NCBI GenBank assembly: GCA_010015655.1
Contig: ML976770.1
Span: forward strand, 62,015 to 126,014
Direction: 5' to 3'
DNA: 64,000 nt
Source: Bimuria novae-zelandiae CBS 107.79
Taxonomy: Eukaryota > Ascomycota > Dothideomycetes > Pleosporales > Didymosphaeriaceae
In this document: positions 44,473 through 56,032 of the stretch, piece by piece
Position numbering within the stretch: the stretch's first letter is position 1
Layout of the letters: every line of letters begins with the position of its first letter
The notes under the pieces: generated by a model
Told to the model about the DNA's origin: nothing
Database searches by the model: none
The model's input: only the letters and a program-made list of their open reading frames with translations
Translations under genes and position numbers: made by a program

Positions 44473-44686
44473 TAAAGGCCTATCGCTTTCCTATAACGTA
44501 TAGCTTTGCCTTGTTACCTTAAACGTGAACGAGGCAATCAAGCTGGTACCATCCGCGGAACCACAAGCACATATATCCATTAAAGGCCTCTCGCTTTCCT
44601 TCAACGTATAGTTTTGCCTTGTTACCTTAAACGTGAACGAGGCACTTAAGTTGATAGTATACCATCAGCGGAAACAACAAGCACAT
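44473..44686. repeat. Tandem duplication of about 105 bp
   Basis: Two diverged copies, 44473-44572 and 44581-44686, share TAAAGGCC-TCGCTTTCCT, AACGTATAG-TTTGCCTTGTT, ACCTTAAACGTGAACGAGGC and ACAAGCACAT blocks. The copies differ by scattered substitutions and a short indel. No coding capacity. It may be part of an unknown repeat or a duplicated regulatory block. Confidence 0.9.
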
Positions 44687-45631
44687 CCCCCGCACGCATT
44701 GTTGAGAAAGCAACCGTGAAGGTCGCACTAGGCCCCTGTGAACCTGTTAGTAGAGCGCTTTGCGTTTTGCATGCATGTGACTTGATTGGACGCATACTGC
44801 GCATACCATCACTTCACCTACACCTATCCACAGCACAACCACCCTTTCCTCAACTCTCCCAAAAATCACTCAACCATCAAACCACTATAGCTCTCCCCAT
44901 ATTCTGCGTTACCCTCTTCCCTTCCACCCCTTCCCCGGATCTCCTCCAAACATTACAGCCCCGAACTCCGCCCCAGACCACCTTCCCAATCTCGGCATTC
45001 TTTCCCAGGGCGCGCATCGGGCATATTTCGGCTGCTTGGTTACTCAGCTCGCGCTTTTCATGCGGCCGAAAGCTAGTCTCACAGTGTAATCTGTAGTGTA
45101 CGGTGCAGTGTGGCTAAACATAGGTTGCGCGTAGATAGAGGGGATACAGTAGAAGTAGACCCCACACACTCTCTCCGCGTACCTGGTCACGTACCCACAA
45201 TTTCTTATACTCTGGCTTGGGCCAAGAAAAGAGCCCTAGAGACATCGTGTGGCTGGGGTAAATATACTACACCCTGACAACACTTGTTCTAGCGTGAGCA
45301 TTGCAGCACGCCCATACAAATATACACATGTATGAAAAATTCAATTCTGATTCCAATAACCATATCCATGCCCGCTACACAGCGGCGCGCAAGCGAAGAC
45401 ATCTACCTCGCGTGGTAATACCATTTGACCCAACCCTCCATTTCTCGTGCCGTCCAAGCCACGCACACATCCCCAAAAACGCCAAAAGTGCTACAAGTGG
45501 GGGAATCGTACAATACACACGTATCGCCTCCTCTTCGCTCGCTCCCAAAGCGCGTTCAAAAGGAAGAAAAAAACCCCACCTCAATGCTCCCTCCGCTCAG
45601 CTATTCAACACGAGCTGCGTCTCTTCCTCTC
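44687..45631. other. Intergenic, 3' side of YTA7
   Basis: A pyrimidine-rich plus strand with no supported gene. Confidence 0.45.
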
Positions 45632-48600
45632 CTACGAAAACTGACTCTGCTGACTCGGCCCCGCGGGTCCCCTCCCCGCACTCCCCCACTGCATCCCCTC
45701 CTGCGTCCCCTGCTGCGTTAACCCCGTATACCACGCGCTGGTACCTCCCGCACTCGGCCTCGCACTCCCGCCTCCGCCTCCGCCCACCTCTCTAAAAAAA
45801 TCTTCGTGCTCTTCCTGACTCTGCCGCTGCAGCTTCTGCGTCTCGTTGATGTCCGTGATGATAGCGTTGAAGGCCTCGGTGATACGGTGCATCGTCTTAT
45901 TGCGGTTCCACTCGCGCCGGTCCTCCCAAACCGTCTCCATAAGCGCGGCGTTGATCTGCTCGAGCTGCTCGAGCGAGCACCCGGATGACCGCGTTACGAG
46001 CTCTTTGTGCAGCGACTTGAGCTGGCCTTCGTCGAGCAGAAGCGCCGGGTGTTGTTCTTCGGTGGGGTCGTTGAGGATGGCGGTGAGGGCCGCGGGCCCT
46101 CGCGGGACGGCTGGCGCGGGCATGTCGCGGTTCTGCGAAGACTGAGATTGCGAAGGGTGGTGCTGGCTGCTGTGGTCGTCGGGGAATTCTGGAGGGGAAG
46201 GTTGTTTAGCACGGCTCTTGCGAAGGGTCGGATTTGACTTGTATGAACTTGACAAACCTTGTGTGTCGGGGAGCTGGGAGCCGCCGGGACCAGGCGTCAT
46301 CTCGGAGAAGTCTGGCGCGCCGACCGGGCCAGTGCCATTGGTGCTCTGGGTGTTGTGTTGCGTGCTAAAGCGTGTACCCGAGGATCTATCCGATGTTTTC
46401 TTGCCCGATGTGGTCGTCGATGCGCTGTTGTGGTATTCGTGCGGGTTCGAATTGGGCGCGATGAATGTGCGAGCCGACATCTGTGACTTCTGAGTCTGGG
46501 TCCCAACTCTACTGGGTGTCTGGAACTCGTGGTGCTGCGTGTTGGCGTCGAGATCTTGACTATCAGTCATATGCGCGTCCTCGTCAGTCCGCGAAGGTAC
46601 GGTAGATCCATTCTGTCCCTCGCTTGTGCCGTTCGTAAGAGGACCTGGTGGGAACGGGCGCAGGGGCGTTACAGGAGGCACTGCAGTGGATGTGGGTATT
46701 GCTTCCCCCAACACGATGGGGCCTGAACCTTCAGTTGTGGTAGTCGAATGCTGTGGTGGTACAGGGGCGACAATGGTGGTGGGCTCTTGGCCGGCAGCGC
46801 GTTCCCTCTCTTGTTTCTCTTTGGCCTTCCGCTCCCGCTCGAGTTCCCGCACATAGACAGCCTCGCACTCTGCAGCCAGCGCAGGATTGGTCTGAATGAT
46901 GTGCTCAATGTCGACTTCGACATTCGTGACCATCTCATTTCCTTTCAACGTTCGCTCTGCATCTCCAAGGGTCCTGGCATCTTTCGCCAAGGTCTTGATG
47001 TCCCAAAGGAAATCCCTCGGCCGCTTGTAGTACCCGTTCGACAAGCGCTTCTCAATGTTTACGAGATCGAGATTGTAGTACTTGTTGCCGCTGGGAATGT
47101 GCTGCAACACGTCTACCCCCTTGTCGTCTGTAGCAAGGGTCCAGTAGCGAGTCTGCTCTTGTTGTTGCTGCTGTTCCGGAGGAAGATCGGTAGATATGCT
47201 TTGCGGTTGATTTTCCACTAGCAGATACTCATAATTGTGTTCCTCTATGATGGGCTTGGCGAACTTGCGGTAGCCCTTCTTCAGTTGATCCATGACAGGC
47301 TGGATACTAAGCTTGAGCTTCTGGAGTGTGAGATGGTCCGCCTTTCGCTGCTTCTTCTCTCGCGCTGCTAGTTCACGCGGATCCACGACTGGAGCGACGA
47401 TAGGTGCTGGCAGCAGTTCCGGAAGTACCCGCTTCTTACGGTTATCTGGATCCGGAAAGTCTGCAGGTGACATGCGAATGTATCTCGCAACTTCCTCGAA
47501 AAACTCGCGCCGTCCGTCTTGGTCGGGCCTATTCAAAGTAAAGATGTTTCTTTGGCTGTACGGGAAGAGATCCTTCATCATCGTAGGATCCGGTCGCTCG
47601 TTTTCCTTCTCCTGTTCCATGACACCAAGAAGTAAGATGGGCTCGTTCCCACCAATATCTCTAAGCAGCATCTTGAACATTCTATATGCAGCGTCCGGAA
47701 TAGATTCACACCAGACATTGACGGCTGGGATGTAGATGACGCTGGGTTTATGACGCTTCACTTCGTTGAAAAGCTGAATGATGGCCTGCTCCGGAGGGCG
47801 GGTGGAGTCTTCGTACAAGGTCGGCAGGTCGAAGGACTGAACGTGTAGACCTTCGACCTTGCTGAGCAACGCCGCGCTGAGATATCGCTGACCCATACCT
47901 TCTAGGCCGGTGATGAGGAGACGCGGTCGAAACAGCCGGTTGTTCGAAAAGCTCCTCATGATCATTTCTTTCTCGAAGCCATTCGCCTCATCTCTATCGT
48001 CATATTGCGCCTCTTCAAGAGCGCTGAGCTTCTTTCGTCGCGGGATGAGCTTGTCGATACGTTGTTGCAGTTCAGCAAGCGGCTTGCGCAGTAGTGGCTC
48101 GATGCCTTTCGGTAGCGGTGCTGCCTTCGATGTCGCTGTACGCTGGGAAGACGGTACGATCTTGTTGACCGAGATCATGAAGTCCTTTGCCAAGACCTTG
48201 ATGTTCTTGGGATCAATGAGCAGCTTCCGCTCGGATGTGTAGATCTGAGGATAGGTCCCCTGCACCGCGTTCAAAGCAGCTTCGGTACACAGCGCACGAA
48301 GATCAGCACCACCGTAGCCCTTTGTCAATTCTGCTAGCTGATCCTTCATCTCGGGTTTTAGTGGCGGTTCCCAACCCTTAGTGTGGATGTCGATGATAGA
48401 GCGCCGACCTGCGGCGTCGGGCAGAGGGAAGTAGAACTCGCGATCGAATCGACCTGGTCGCCGCAGAGCCGGATCCACAGAGTCAGGCCTGTTGGTTGCA
48501 CCGATAACAATGACTTGACCACGGCCGTCCATACCATCCATGAGGGCCAAAAGCGTCGCGACAATGGATGCGTGGATCTGTTCCTGTTTGCTCGAACGCA

Positions 48601-50724
48601 CAGGTGCCAGACCATCGATCTCATCGAAGAAGATGATGCTGGGTTGGTTCTTGCGTGCTTCTTCGAAGAGTAGACGAAGCTGTCGCTCAGCTTCACCCAC
48701 CCACTTACTGAGTGCATCAGCACCCTTGCGCATGTAGAAGCTAACTTTCTGGCCCGAATTGCTGAGGGTAGAAGAGAGAGCACGAGCAAGCAGCGTTTTA
48801 CCGGTTCCAGGAGGGCCGTGGAACAAAACTCCCCGTGGAGGCGTTGTTCCTTTCTCAAGGAAGATTTCGGGGTAGAGCAATGGAAGCTGCACCATCTCCT
48901 TGAGCTTGTTGATGTGATCCTCGAGCCCACCGACGGCATCAAAGGTGACGTTCGGGTCAACACCAAGCGGGTCAGCATCTGCAAGAGCTTTCTTGTCCTT
49001 GACTTTGCCCAGGTTAGCTGGGCCGCCGCCTGCACCCGTCGCTTGCTGTGGGTCGGCGTTGTGAGTCTGAGGAAAGCCAAAGCCAGGTGCTGTTGCCGTG
49101 GTAGGAGTCATGCCAACGGTACCACCATAAGTTTTCGGCATCTTTTGCACTTCATCATCGCTGCTGTCTGAATCATCGGCTAAACCTGCGCCGGCTTCCA
49201 AACCTCCGCCGAATGGGCCTTGGTTGCTGAAGAGACTCCGATACTTGGAAGCCCCACCCCTAGAGCGAGACTTCTCGGCAGCCGGGGTAAGCGTTTCGTC
49301 GTCGAATGCTGCGTTAAGCTCAGGACGAACGATGCGGTAGTCGACTTGGTTCCGCGCACGATTGCGTCGCGCTGGTTTGTCGTAGGCAAGATCGCTGTCG
49401 GGGAGGTTCCGATTGAGGCGTCTTCGTTTACTAGGCGCCAGTTCTTGTGCTTCTTCAGCCAATTCATCAGCATCTAGAACAGACTCCTGGTCAGAGGAGT
49501 CGGAATGTCGACGGCTCCTATTGCGCGTCTTCGCCCGTATCCGTGCAGACCTCCTGCCTGAGCCGGATCCGCTGTCTTCGGACGTCGATCGGTGGCCCTT
49601 GCCCTGGTCGGCATCGGACATTTCTTCGTCCTCTTTCTCCTCTTCTGGGGCAGGCTCAAAGTCGCTGCTTTCATCCACACCCCGCTTGCGCTTCCCAGCA
49701 GACTACATGCTGTTAGCTCCAAACCAGTTTGCACAGCGTCAGTACTCACTCTAAGACTTCTAGCGCCGCCCCGAGTGACAGGACCGTCTTCATCGTCCTC
49801 CTCGTCGTCAGCGGCAAGCGGGTCATGTTGCGAATCCTGAACCACGCCCTCCTGCATCTCTTCGTCTTCCTCGCCCTCGGCATCCTCGTTTGCTGCTTGG
49901 GCCTCATGCTCTGGTGACCCTTGCACCTGAGGCTCGGTGTTCTCAGTAAGGAGGTTGTCGAGCGGTCCGACACTGTCATCGCGTTGCACCATCGAGTCCT
50001 CTTGCGAGGCCTCCATGATAGCACTGGCCCTGGGGGCCTTGGCGCCTCGAGTCGCTCGGGTGGGTATAGGCTCAGGAGTGCTCGTGCCCTCTCGGACTAC
50101 GTGACGGCCCGAGTCGGAGAGAGCTACCATGGGCTCATCGCAGGGTTGAGACCGGCGAGTGTTGCGACGAGTGCCTGTTAGATTTGGAGTCTCGCTGCGG
50201 GTGTTGATGTTGGCAAGCGACTTGCTGCCCTGGCGGTTGCGCAAGTTCCTTCCTGGCGCCATCTTGGCCTCCAGCTGCTGCGCTGCCTGCAGTCCAATGG
50301 GAAGCTTGACTATGAGGGACGGGTGCTCGATGCTCTGCTGAGCCTTGTTGCGGCCACGAGGCGCAGGACTGTCGCTCTCCGAGGGCGTGTCTTGGATCTC
50401 GTCCTCTTCGCTCTCCTCGTACTTGATCTGCTTCTTTGTGGCGCGACGCACACTGCGACCGGTGGTCGGGTTAATCTCAACCTCCTCGGACGACGAGCGG
50501 TCGGTGAAGGAATTGTCGGATACGATCTCGTCGTCGTCGTCAACGTCGGAGCCGCTGTAGCCGCGACGCTGGCGTTTACTGCTCTTCTTCCTGGGTGCGC
50601 CAGACGTGTGTCTCTTACGTCGACGCTGTGGAGAGGGACGTTCCGTAGCGTCCCAGTCGTGGTCGTCTGGGTCGGACGCGTTCGGGTCAAAATGCTCGAG
50701 CTTCCGCTTGCTGCGACTCGACAT
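45632..50724 (-). CDS. YTA7: AAA ATPase with bromodomain (Yta7/ATAD2/Abo1)
   Basis: Yta7/Abo1/ATAD2 proteins are nuclear histone-handling ATPases that act on H3-H4 and affect nucleosome density. Exons on the minus strand 50724-49750 and 49702-45632 join in frame (intron 48 nt). The protein has about 1680 residues; a possible further in-frame intron of 69 nt near 46230 would shorten it by 23. The long N-terminus alternates acidic and basic blocks. The first AAA module has Walker A GPPGTGKT (about residues 621-628), Walker B IIFFDEIDGL, and GATNRPDSVDPALRRPGRFD with the arginine finger. The second AAA module is degenerate (GLEGMGQRYL instead of a Walker A), as usual in this family. A bromodomain-like region follows (DVLQHIPSGNKYYNLDLVNI; DFLWDIKTLAKDARTLGDAE). 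It lacks the usual acetyl-lysine asparagine in an obvious place, as in yeast Yta7. The C-terminus is disordered and glutamine/serine-rich. Confidence 0.95.
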
Positions 50725-52461
50725 GGAGGTTATAGCGGTGGCGCTGCGTGCAAGACTGTTGGGCGTCAGTGAAGGGTGGGCGGCTTGGCGATGTGCTGCA
50801 CGTACACCGCGCACTAGGTTGAATCTATGAATAGAGGGAGCATCTGCAGCGGGCGATGCGCCGGTTGGAATCACGACTGCAATGGCAGGACTGGCGGCAG
50901 TGGTGCTGGCCGGGGCGCTGTTGATGATGATGCGACAGGTCAAAGGGCGCGCCAACAAAACACGGCAGGCGGATGCGCGCACAGCGGCTGCACACAAACG
51001 AATGTGAACGGTGGAATATTGCAAGAGAGCCGGAATGCGCTCGCTGCTGCTGGGCCAAGTGGAGTGGGGATGGTGATGATGAGTTCGTGTCTTTGGATCG
51101 GTGCAAAGCTGGGACCCACTCGCGCGCACGGTTGCCTAGAGACATTTCGGGACCCGTGAATCACCACTTCGCAACGACAACAACAATCGCATTTTCCCAA
51201 CCATTTTGCATTCCTTTCCCTTCATCGATGATTGAAATGGCCGTCTCGAATTATACACATTGATTTCGGGCACTTTTCGGGAGTCTCCCGAGTGCCCCTG
51301 ACACACTCTTCGCAGACATAGAAATGCGGTTCATACCCATCGCTGCTGGCGATCGCCTCTGTACCTGCAGTGCGGCTCAAAAGCTTATTCCTCCTGTCGG
51401 TGCTGTCAACCATCTGTGGGGAATTGAGCACGCGGTGCACGTGCCATCCCGTCTGGATGCTGAGACGCCGCACCACGCTCCACCTGTTCGTGCAAAATGG
51501 CCGACCAAGCCACTTTTGTATATTCGATTGTTGTTTCGTTTGTCTCTTATTGAGTCCGCAAGCCTCGGATGCTGCGTTCAATGGTACGAAACTGGCGGGG
51601 ACTGAAGATGCAGGAAGATGCGTCGCTGGTGTGAATACGCATGAGGATACTTTTTTGTCTTTATTATCTAGATCGAAAGGCCTGTTTGATGCTTACGCAG
51701 ACGTGGTGTTGCGGCTGATCCCTGGCGTTGTCGAAGTCTGGATAGACCCAGATTTAGGCGACGTTGGTGTTGCAGGAGGCCCCCTCACCGACTCATATCC
51801 TTCTACCCGCACATGGAGATTGACGGCCTGGTTCTACACAACCAATTTTGAACGGTCTTAGATTTTTTTAGTTCATAGTGTGAGCACGTGATACTCTCAT
51901 GGGTGCCATGAAAATACATCGAATTCGCCTGTTCGGCACGGTGGAGGTGTTGTGCCAAGGATATATTGCACCGTGGGCAGTGCTGTGAATCTAGATTGCT
52001 CCAATTCAACTTCGCTCAATTAATGCCTTTAAGATGGAATTGTCCCAGAACAAATCTTATATGGATGAGTGAAGTGTTCGCTGAGCATTTCACGGGCCGC
52101 GCAGCGATGGCCTCGCTTCAATTGCCGTTGCCCGAGGCGTAAGGGGCACTACGGCGGCTCACTAGAATGTATTATTCTTTACGCGTGCAAAGGATGCAGT
52201 TTTAAGATGATCTGATTTGTGTATCGCTTCGCTCGGGCTTTGGCGGCCTACATGTACAACTATGATACAAACTCAAGCTCCACTTTCACAAAGCGAACGA
52301 TATGGTTTCTCACAACTTGACCGAAGACAGTACGTGAGACTTCCGTATCATACAGTCCCATCCGTAAATACAAGCATTGTACATATATTACATGGAGCGA
52401 AATCTCCACATGCCTTTCCTCTTACATCCACCACAGGACTCATTGATCGTTGAGTCCAGTT
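50725..52461. other. Intergenic, 5' of YTA7
   Basis: About 1.7 kb without a supported gene. It includes the YTA7 promoter and the 3' region of the next gene. Confidence 0.45.
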
Positions 52462-53395
52462 TTACTCCACGGGAAGAATGCGGTCAACAGCTGTTCGAGA
52501 TGTTAGCAATAAACTTCAATGGACTCGTGTGGCAGGTGCGTATCATACCTGCTCCTTGTTCCCTCAGATAACCAGTGCAGTCGATCTTCCACCTCACACC
52601 GTCTACCTCAACATGTATGATTCCAAACTGCAGCACCGCAAACTTGAATTTTAAGAAGAAGCTCGTCCACTTCTGCTCCACAAACCGCGCAGTGACCTCC
52701 CAGACCTTCCCGAGAATACCGAAACCCTCCAAATCTTCTGTAATCCTTTGCCTCCTCGCTCGCTCCGCTTCTACAATCTCCGCAATCATCGGACCCGTCT
52801 TCTCGCTAATGGTAGCATTGAAGATATCCGTCACGATGACCTGGTCCTTTGCCCAGGGTTCCTTCTTGCCGCGGAGGCGGAGCTGCAGACGTCCGCCCAT
52901 TGTCCCAGGGATCACCTCCAGAGTGGCGATGCGACGGACTGGCCGTTGGTAGATATGGATGCCAATGGCGACGAAACCGACGCCCATCACTATGTAGACC
53001 GGTGCGACGAAGAAGGGTAGGCCTTCCGGGAGTGCATGGACCCACCAGAAGCAGAACAGGCCTATGGCCGTGCTGGTAGTAGCCCATGCATAGACTTTCC
53101 AGAGATAATTCGAGCGCGGTGGCTCTTTGTATAAGAGGACGGGCTGCCGCGTCTGTGTGACCGAGCGAAGGACGGGATCTGAGCTCACGTAGGTTCCGAG
53201 TGAGGCATATGATACGCGGGCGGACGCGGCATAACGACGTAGTAGTGATTTGGAGAATGATCGGCTTTGGGACGGAGGGTGTACTCGTGCAGCATGCAAT
53301 CGCGTGTTCAGAAGTGTCGCGCGGAGCGTGGAGGGGAGGCGGAAGGCATGCGGGTGGAGGAAGCTGCTAGTCAGTCCCCGAGGGAAGGCAGCCAT
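52462..53395 (-). CDS. Mitochondrial two-TM protein of unknown function (TMEM223/TMEM186-like architecture)
   Basis: Exons on the minus strand 53395-52549 and 52490-52462 join in frame into 291 residues. The last exon holds only nine residues and ends AAVDRILPVE. The N-terminus is a long, arginine/serine-rich mitochondrial presequence (MAAFPRGLTSSFLHPHAFRL; SQSRSFSKSLLRRYAASARV). Two TM segments follow at about residues 100-120 (YAWATTSTAIGLFCFWWVHA) and 128-150 (FFVAPVYIVMGVGFVAIGIH). The C-terminal matrix or intermembrane domain contains PVRRIATLEVIPGTMGGRLQ and FKFAVLQFGIIHVEVDGVRW plus KIDCTGYL. This layout resembles small inner-membrane assembly factors such as TMEM223 and TMEM186, but I cannot confirm orthology. 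It is head-to-head with PDX1, 247 bp between the start codons. Confidence 0.78.
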
Positions 53396-53642
53396 ACTGA
53401 GGGCAATTAGATAAATCCCCTCGTCAATATGAAATTCAATTTACCCGAGTGATTGCGCTGCCTGTTTATCTGAGCATACAGCCATCGCATCAAGCTCGAA
53501 AATGTCAAGCCGCTATTTTCGGCGACTGTCGCGCTCGGACCTTCCCGCGGGAAGTTCGCTCAACAAGCTCGACATTCTTCAACAACCCGACGCTCCTTGA
53601 CATCCTCGCCCGCAATCTGTCGATCCGCGTCAATTGCGCTCC

Positions 53643-55121
53643 ATGGCCTCAATTGCTGCGGTATGTAGACTGTCGGCGCGTGCTGCGTCCCAGCAGCTCC
53701 GAAGCCATGGCACTCGCAGAGGTAAGAACATCGCAGCTCGGGGAATTACGACCATACTGACAATGAGCACAGCATTCTCTACAGGACAGGTCTCGCTCGC
53801 AGCGCAAAACTTCGCCATGCCCGCGCTATCACCGACCATGACCGAGGGCAATATCGCGAAGTGGAAGGTCAAGGAAGGTACGACCGCTGACTGGACCGCG
53901 ACTATGCGCGAATACCAGATGGCAGGGACTGACGAGGGCTAGGCGACTCATTCGTTGCCGGCGACGTGCTTCTGGAGATCGAGACAGACAAGGCTCAAAT
54001 GGACGTGGAGGCACAAGATGACGGGGTGTTGGCCAAGATTCTGGTATGCTGCACCTGTCTGGGAAGCAGGCCAAACTGGGACTAACATGGCATAGATAGG
54101 CGACGGATCGAAGGCCGTTCCAGTGGGCGCTCGGATAGCAGTCACCGCGGAAGAAGGCGACGACCTCAGCACTCTGGAGATACCCGCTGAAGAGAGCAAG
54201 CCTTCAAAATCCGAAGCACCCAAGGAAGAGACAAAGTCCAAGTCTGCGCCCGTTCCTAAAGAAGAGAGGTTCTCCGCGCCCGCACCCAAGTCTTCTGCTT
54301 CCGGAGCCTCCAAGAGCGGTGCAGGGGAAGCAACGAAGCAGACATACCCGCTGTACCCCTCTGTGCAACACCTACTAAAGGAGAATGGGCTACCTAAGGA
54401 AGAGGCAGACAAGATCCCTGCGACAGGCCCCAACGGCCGGTTGTTGAAGGGTGATGTGCTTGCGTATCTCGGAAAGATCAACAAGTCGGCTGGCTCTGAG
54501 GTTGCGGCGCGGTTGAAGACACTTTCCCACTTGGATCTTTCGAACATCAAGCCCATGGCCCAGAAGCCGCAACCTGCGCCCGGAAAGGCCACTGCGGCCC
54601 CTGAGCTACCGGAGGTGGTTGAAGAGCTGGATGTCGAAGTTGCGCTCCCTATTTCTCTCAAGGTCGTGACAGAGGTGCAGAAGCGCGTACAAGATTCCAT
54701 TGGCGTATTTTTACCCCTCTCCACCTTCATCGCCCGCGCTGCAGAGCTTGCAAACGAGGAGCTGCCGCGATCTCAGACCGCGAAGCCCTCTGCTGATGAG
54801 CTATTCAATGCCGTCCTCGGTCTGGACAAGATTGCAGGCAAGAAGTTCTCTCGCGGCAATTTTGTACCCCAGGTGACTGCACTACCCCCTACGCCAGTGA
54901 GCACCAGGATATCAGCTGCAAAGAAGCCGGATGTCCTAGATTTTCTTACCGGAAAGAAGGCCGCCGCACCCAAGGCACGTGTCGGAGGAGCGGCTCATGT
55001 CGTTGGACCGCTCAATGTCTTCAGCGTGAGTGTACCCAAGGGTGACGAGCGGAGAGGACGCGTCTTCCTGGAGCGCGTCAAGAGCGTGTTGGAGGCCGAG
55101 CCGGGACGATTAGTGGTCTAG
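53643..55121 (+). CDS. PDX1: Pyruvate dehydrogenase complex E3-binding protein (protein X)
   Basis: Pdx1 is a structural subunit of the mitochondrial pyruvate dehydrogenase complex that docks dihydrolipoamide dehydrogenase (E3) onto the E2 core. Four exons (53643-53721, 53773-53877, 53943-54043, 54096-55121) join in frame into 436 residues. After the presequence comes one lipoyl domain ([20 protein letters not shown]) with the lipoylated lysine in [11 protein letters not shown] (about Lys78). An acidic, proline/alanine linker follows, then a peripheral subunit-binding domain ([38 protein letters not shown]). The C-terminal region is shorter than E2 and lacks the HxxxDG acetyltransferase motif, as expected for protein X. 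Intron 1 (51 nt) is a multiple of three and could be mistaken for coding. LIP5 in this window makes its cofactor. Confidence 0.93.
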
Positions 55122-56032
55122 ATATCACGCCTTCCCTGTAATTTGCTTGTACAATGACCGTGTATTGGCACGTCTATAGATGGCGATCGAGATGTCCAAA
55201 TTCTTAGCTCTGCATATTTGCGTATTCCTAGCCCATGTTTGCACTTGCTCTGTTCGACCACATGAATGGTGGGGAGCGCCGCTGTTGTGACGTGCCAACA
55301 TTGTGACAGCAATTGTTGCAAGACCACAAATAAACCGGATACGCCTGCTGCATCCGCTTCTACTGCTGAGATCTTGCACTTTGCAATATGCATGCGACCC
55401 AGGAACCAGAATCCCGACAGATACCGACAGCATTGTTCTGAGGTAAAGTACCGCAGCATCTCATCACGACTCGAGCCCTTAGGATGCGGACGAAATCATG
55501 CATCCGGTTTCGGCTGTCGCTGTCACGGGATGCTGCCCAACACAGCACAGGTGCGCAGGTTGTTTTTCAAGGCCTCTCTACGCTAAAGCAGCCGTGTAGT
55601 GATCATCGCACCACGGGATTGGCGGTGTGGGTGATTTAGTAATATCTAGATTATCTAGATTCTTCCCCAGAATAACAAATTCTTGCCAGCAAACTCGGAA
55701 AGTTAGCAGCGCCTTACTCTGGGCTTTCTTACTGTACTAAGGGGCTGACAAACATTTACGGTCGTTTCGCTATCGATAGGACCAGCTGTCGTGTTTCGGT
55801 TCACGCTCGGTGCCTTCTCCACGATTTCCCCGAGTGACGCTAAAAGCTAAATTTTGTCTGTGCATAGCTTCGCGCGGCGAAACCCACACAGCTCAAGCTC
55901 TCCTGCTCGGCTCGCTGCTGCCCGAGTCAAACGCTCCGTCTTTCCCTTCCATCCCTTCCGACTAAATCCGACTCTCTGACATTCGCTCACTGCCATTGAT
56001 ACCTGTTCACTTGTGTATCTGCCTCCTTCGCC
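55122..56032. other. Intergenic between PDX1 and the AGC carrier
   Basis: No supported gene. It includes a short palindrome (ATCTAGATTATCTAGAT, about 55645). The last 200 nt are pyrimidine-rich and probably 5' UTR. Confidence 0.5.

Noticed and set aside
49474..51129. YTA7 N-terminus extended to 51129
   Set aside because: The upstream 135 codons are in frame but have chance-like composition. The ATG at 50724 starts the typical basic segment MSSRSKRKLEHFD.
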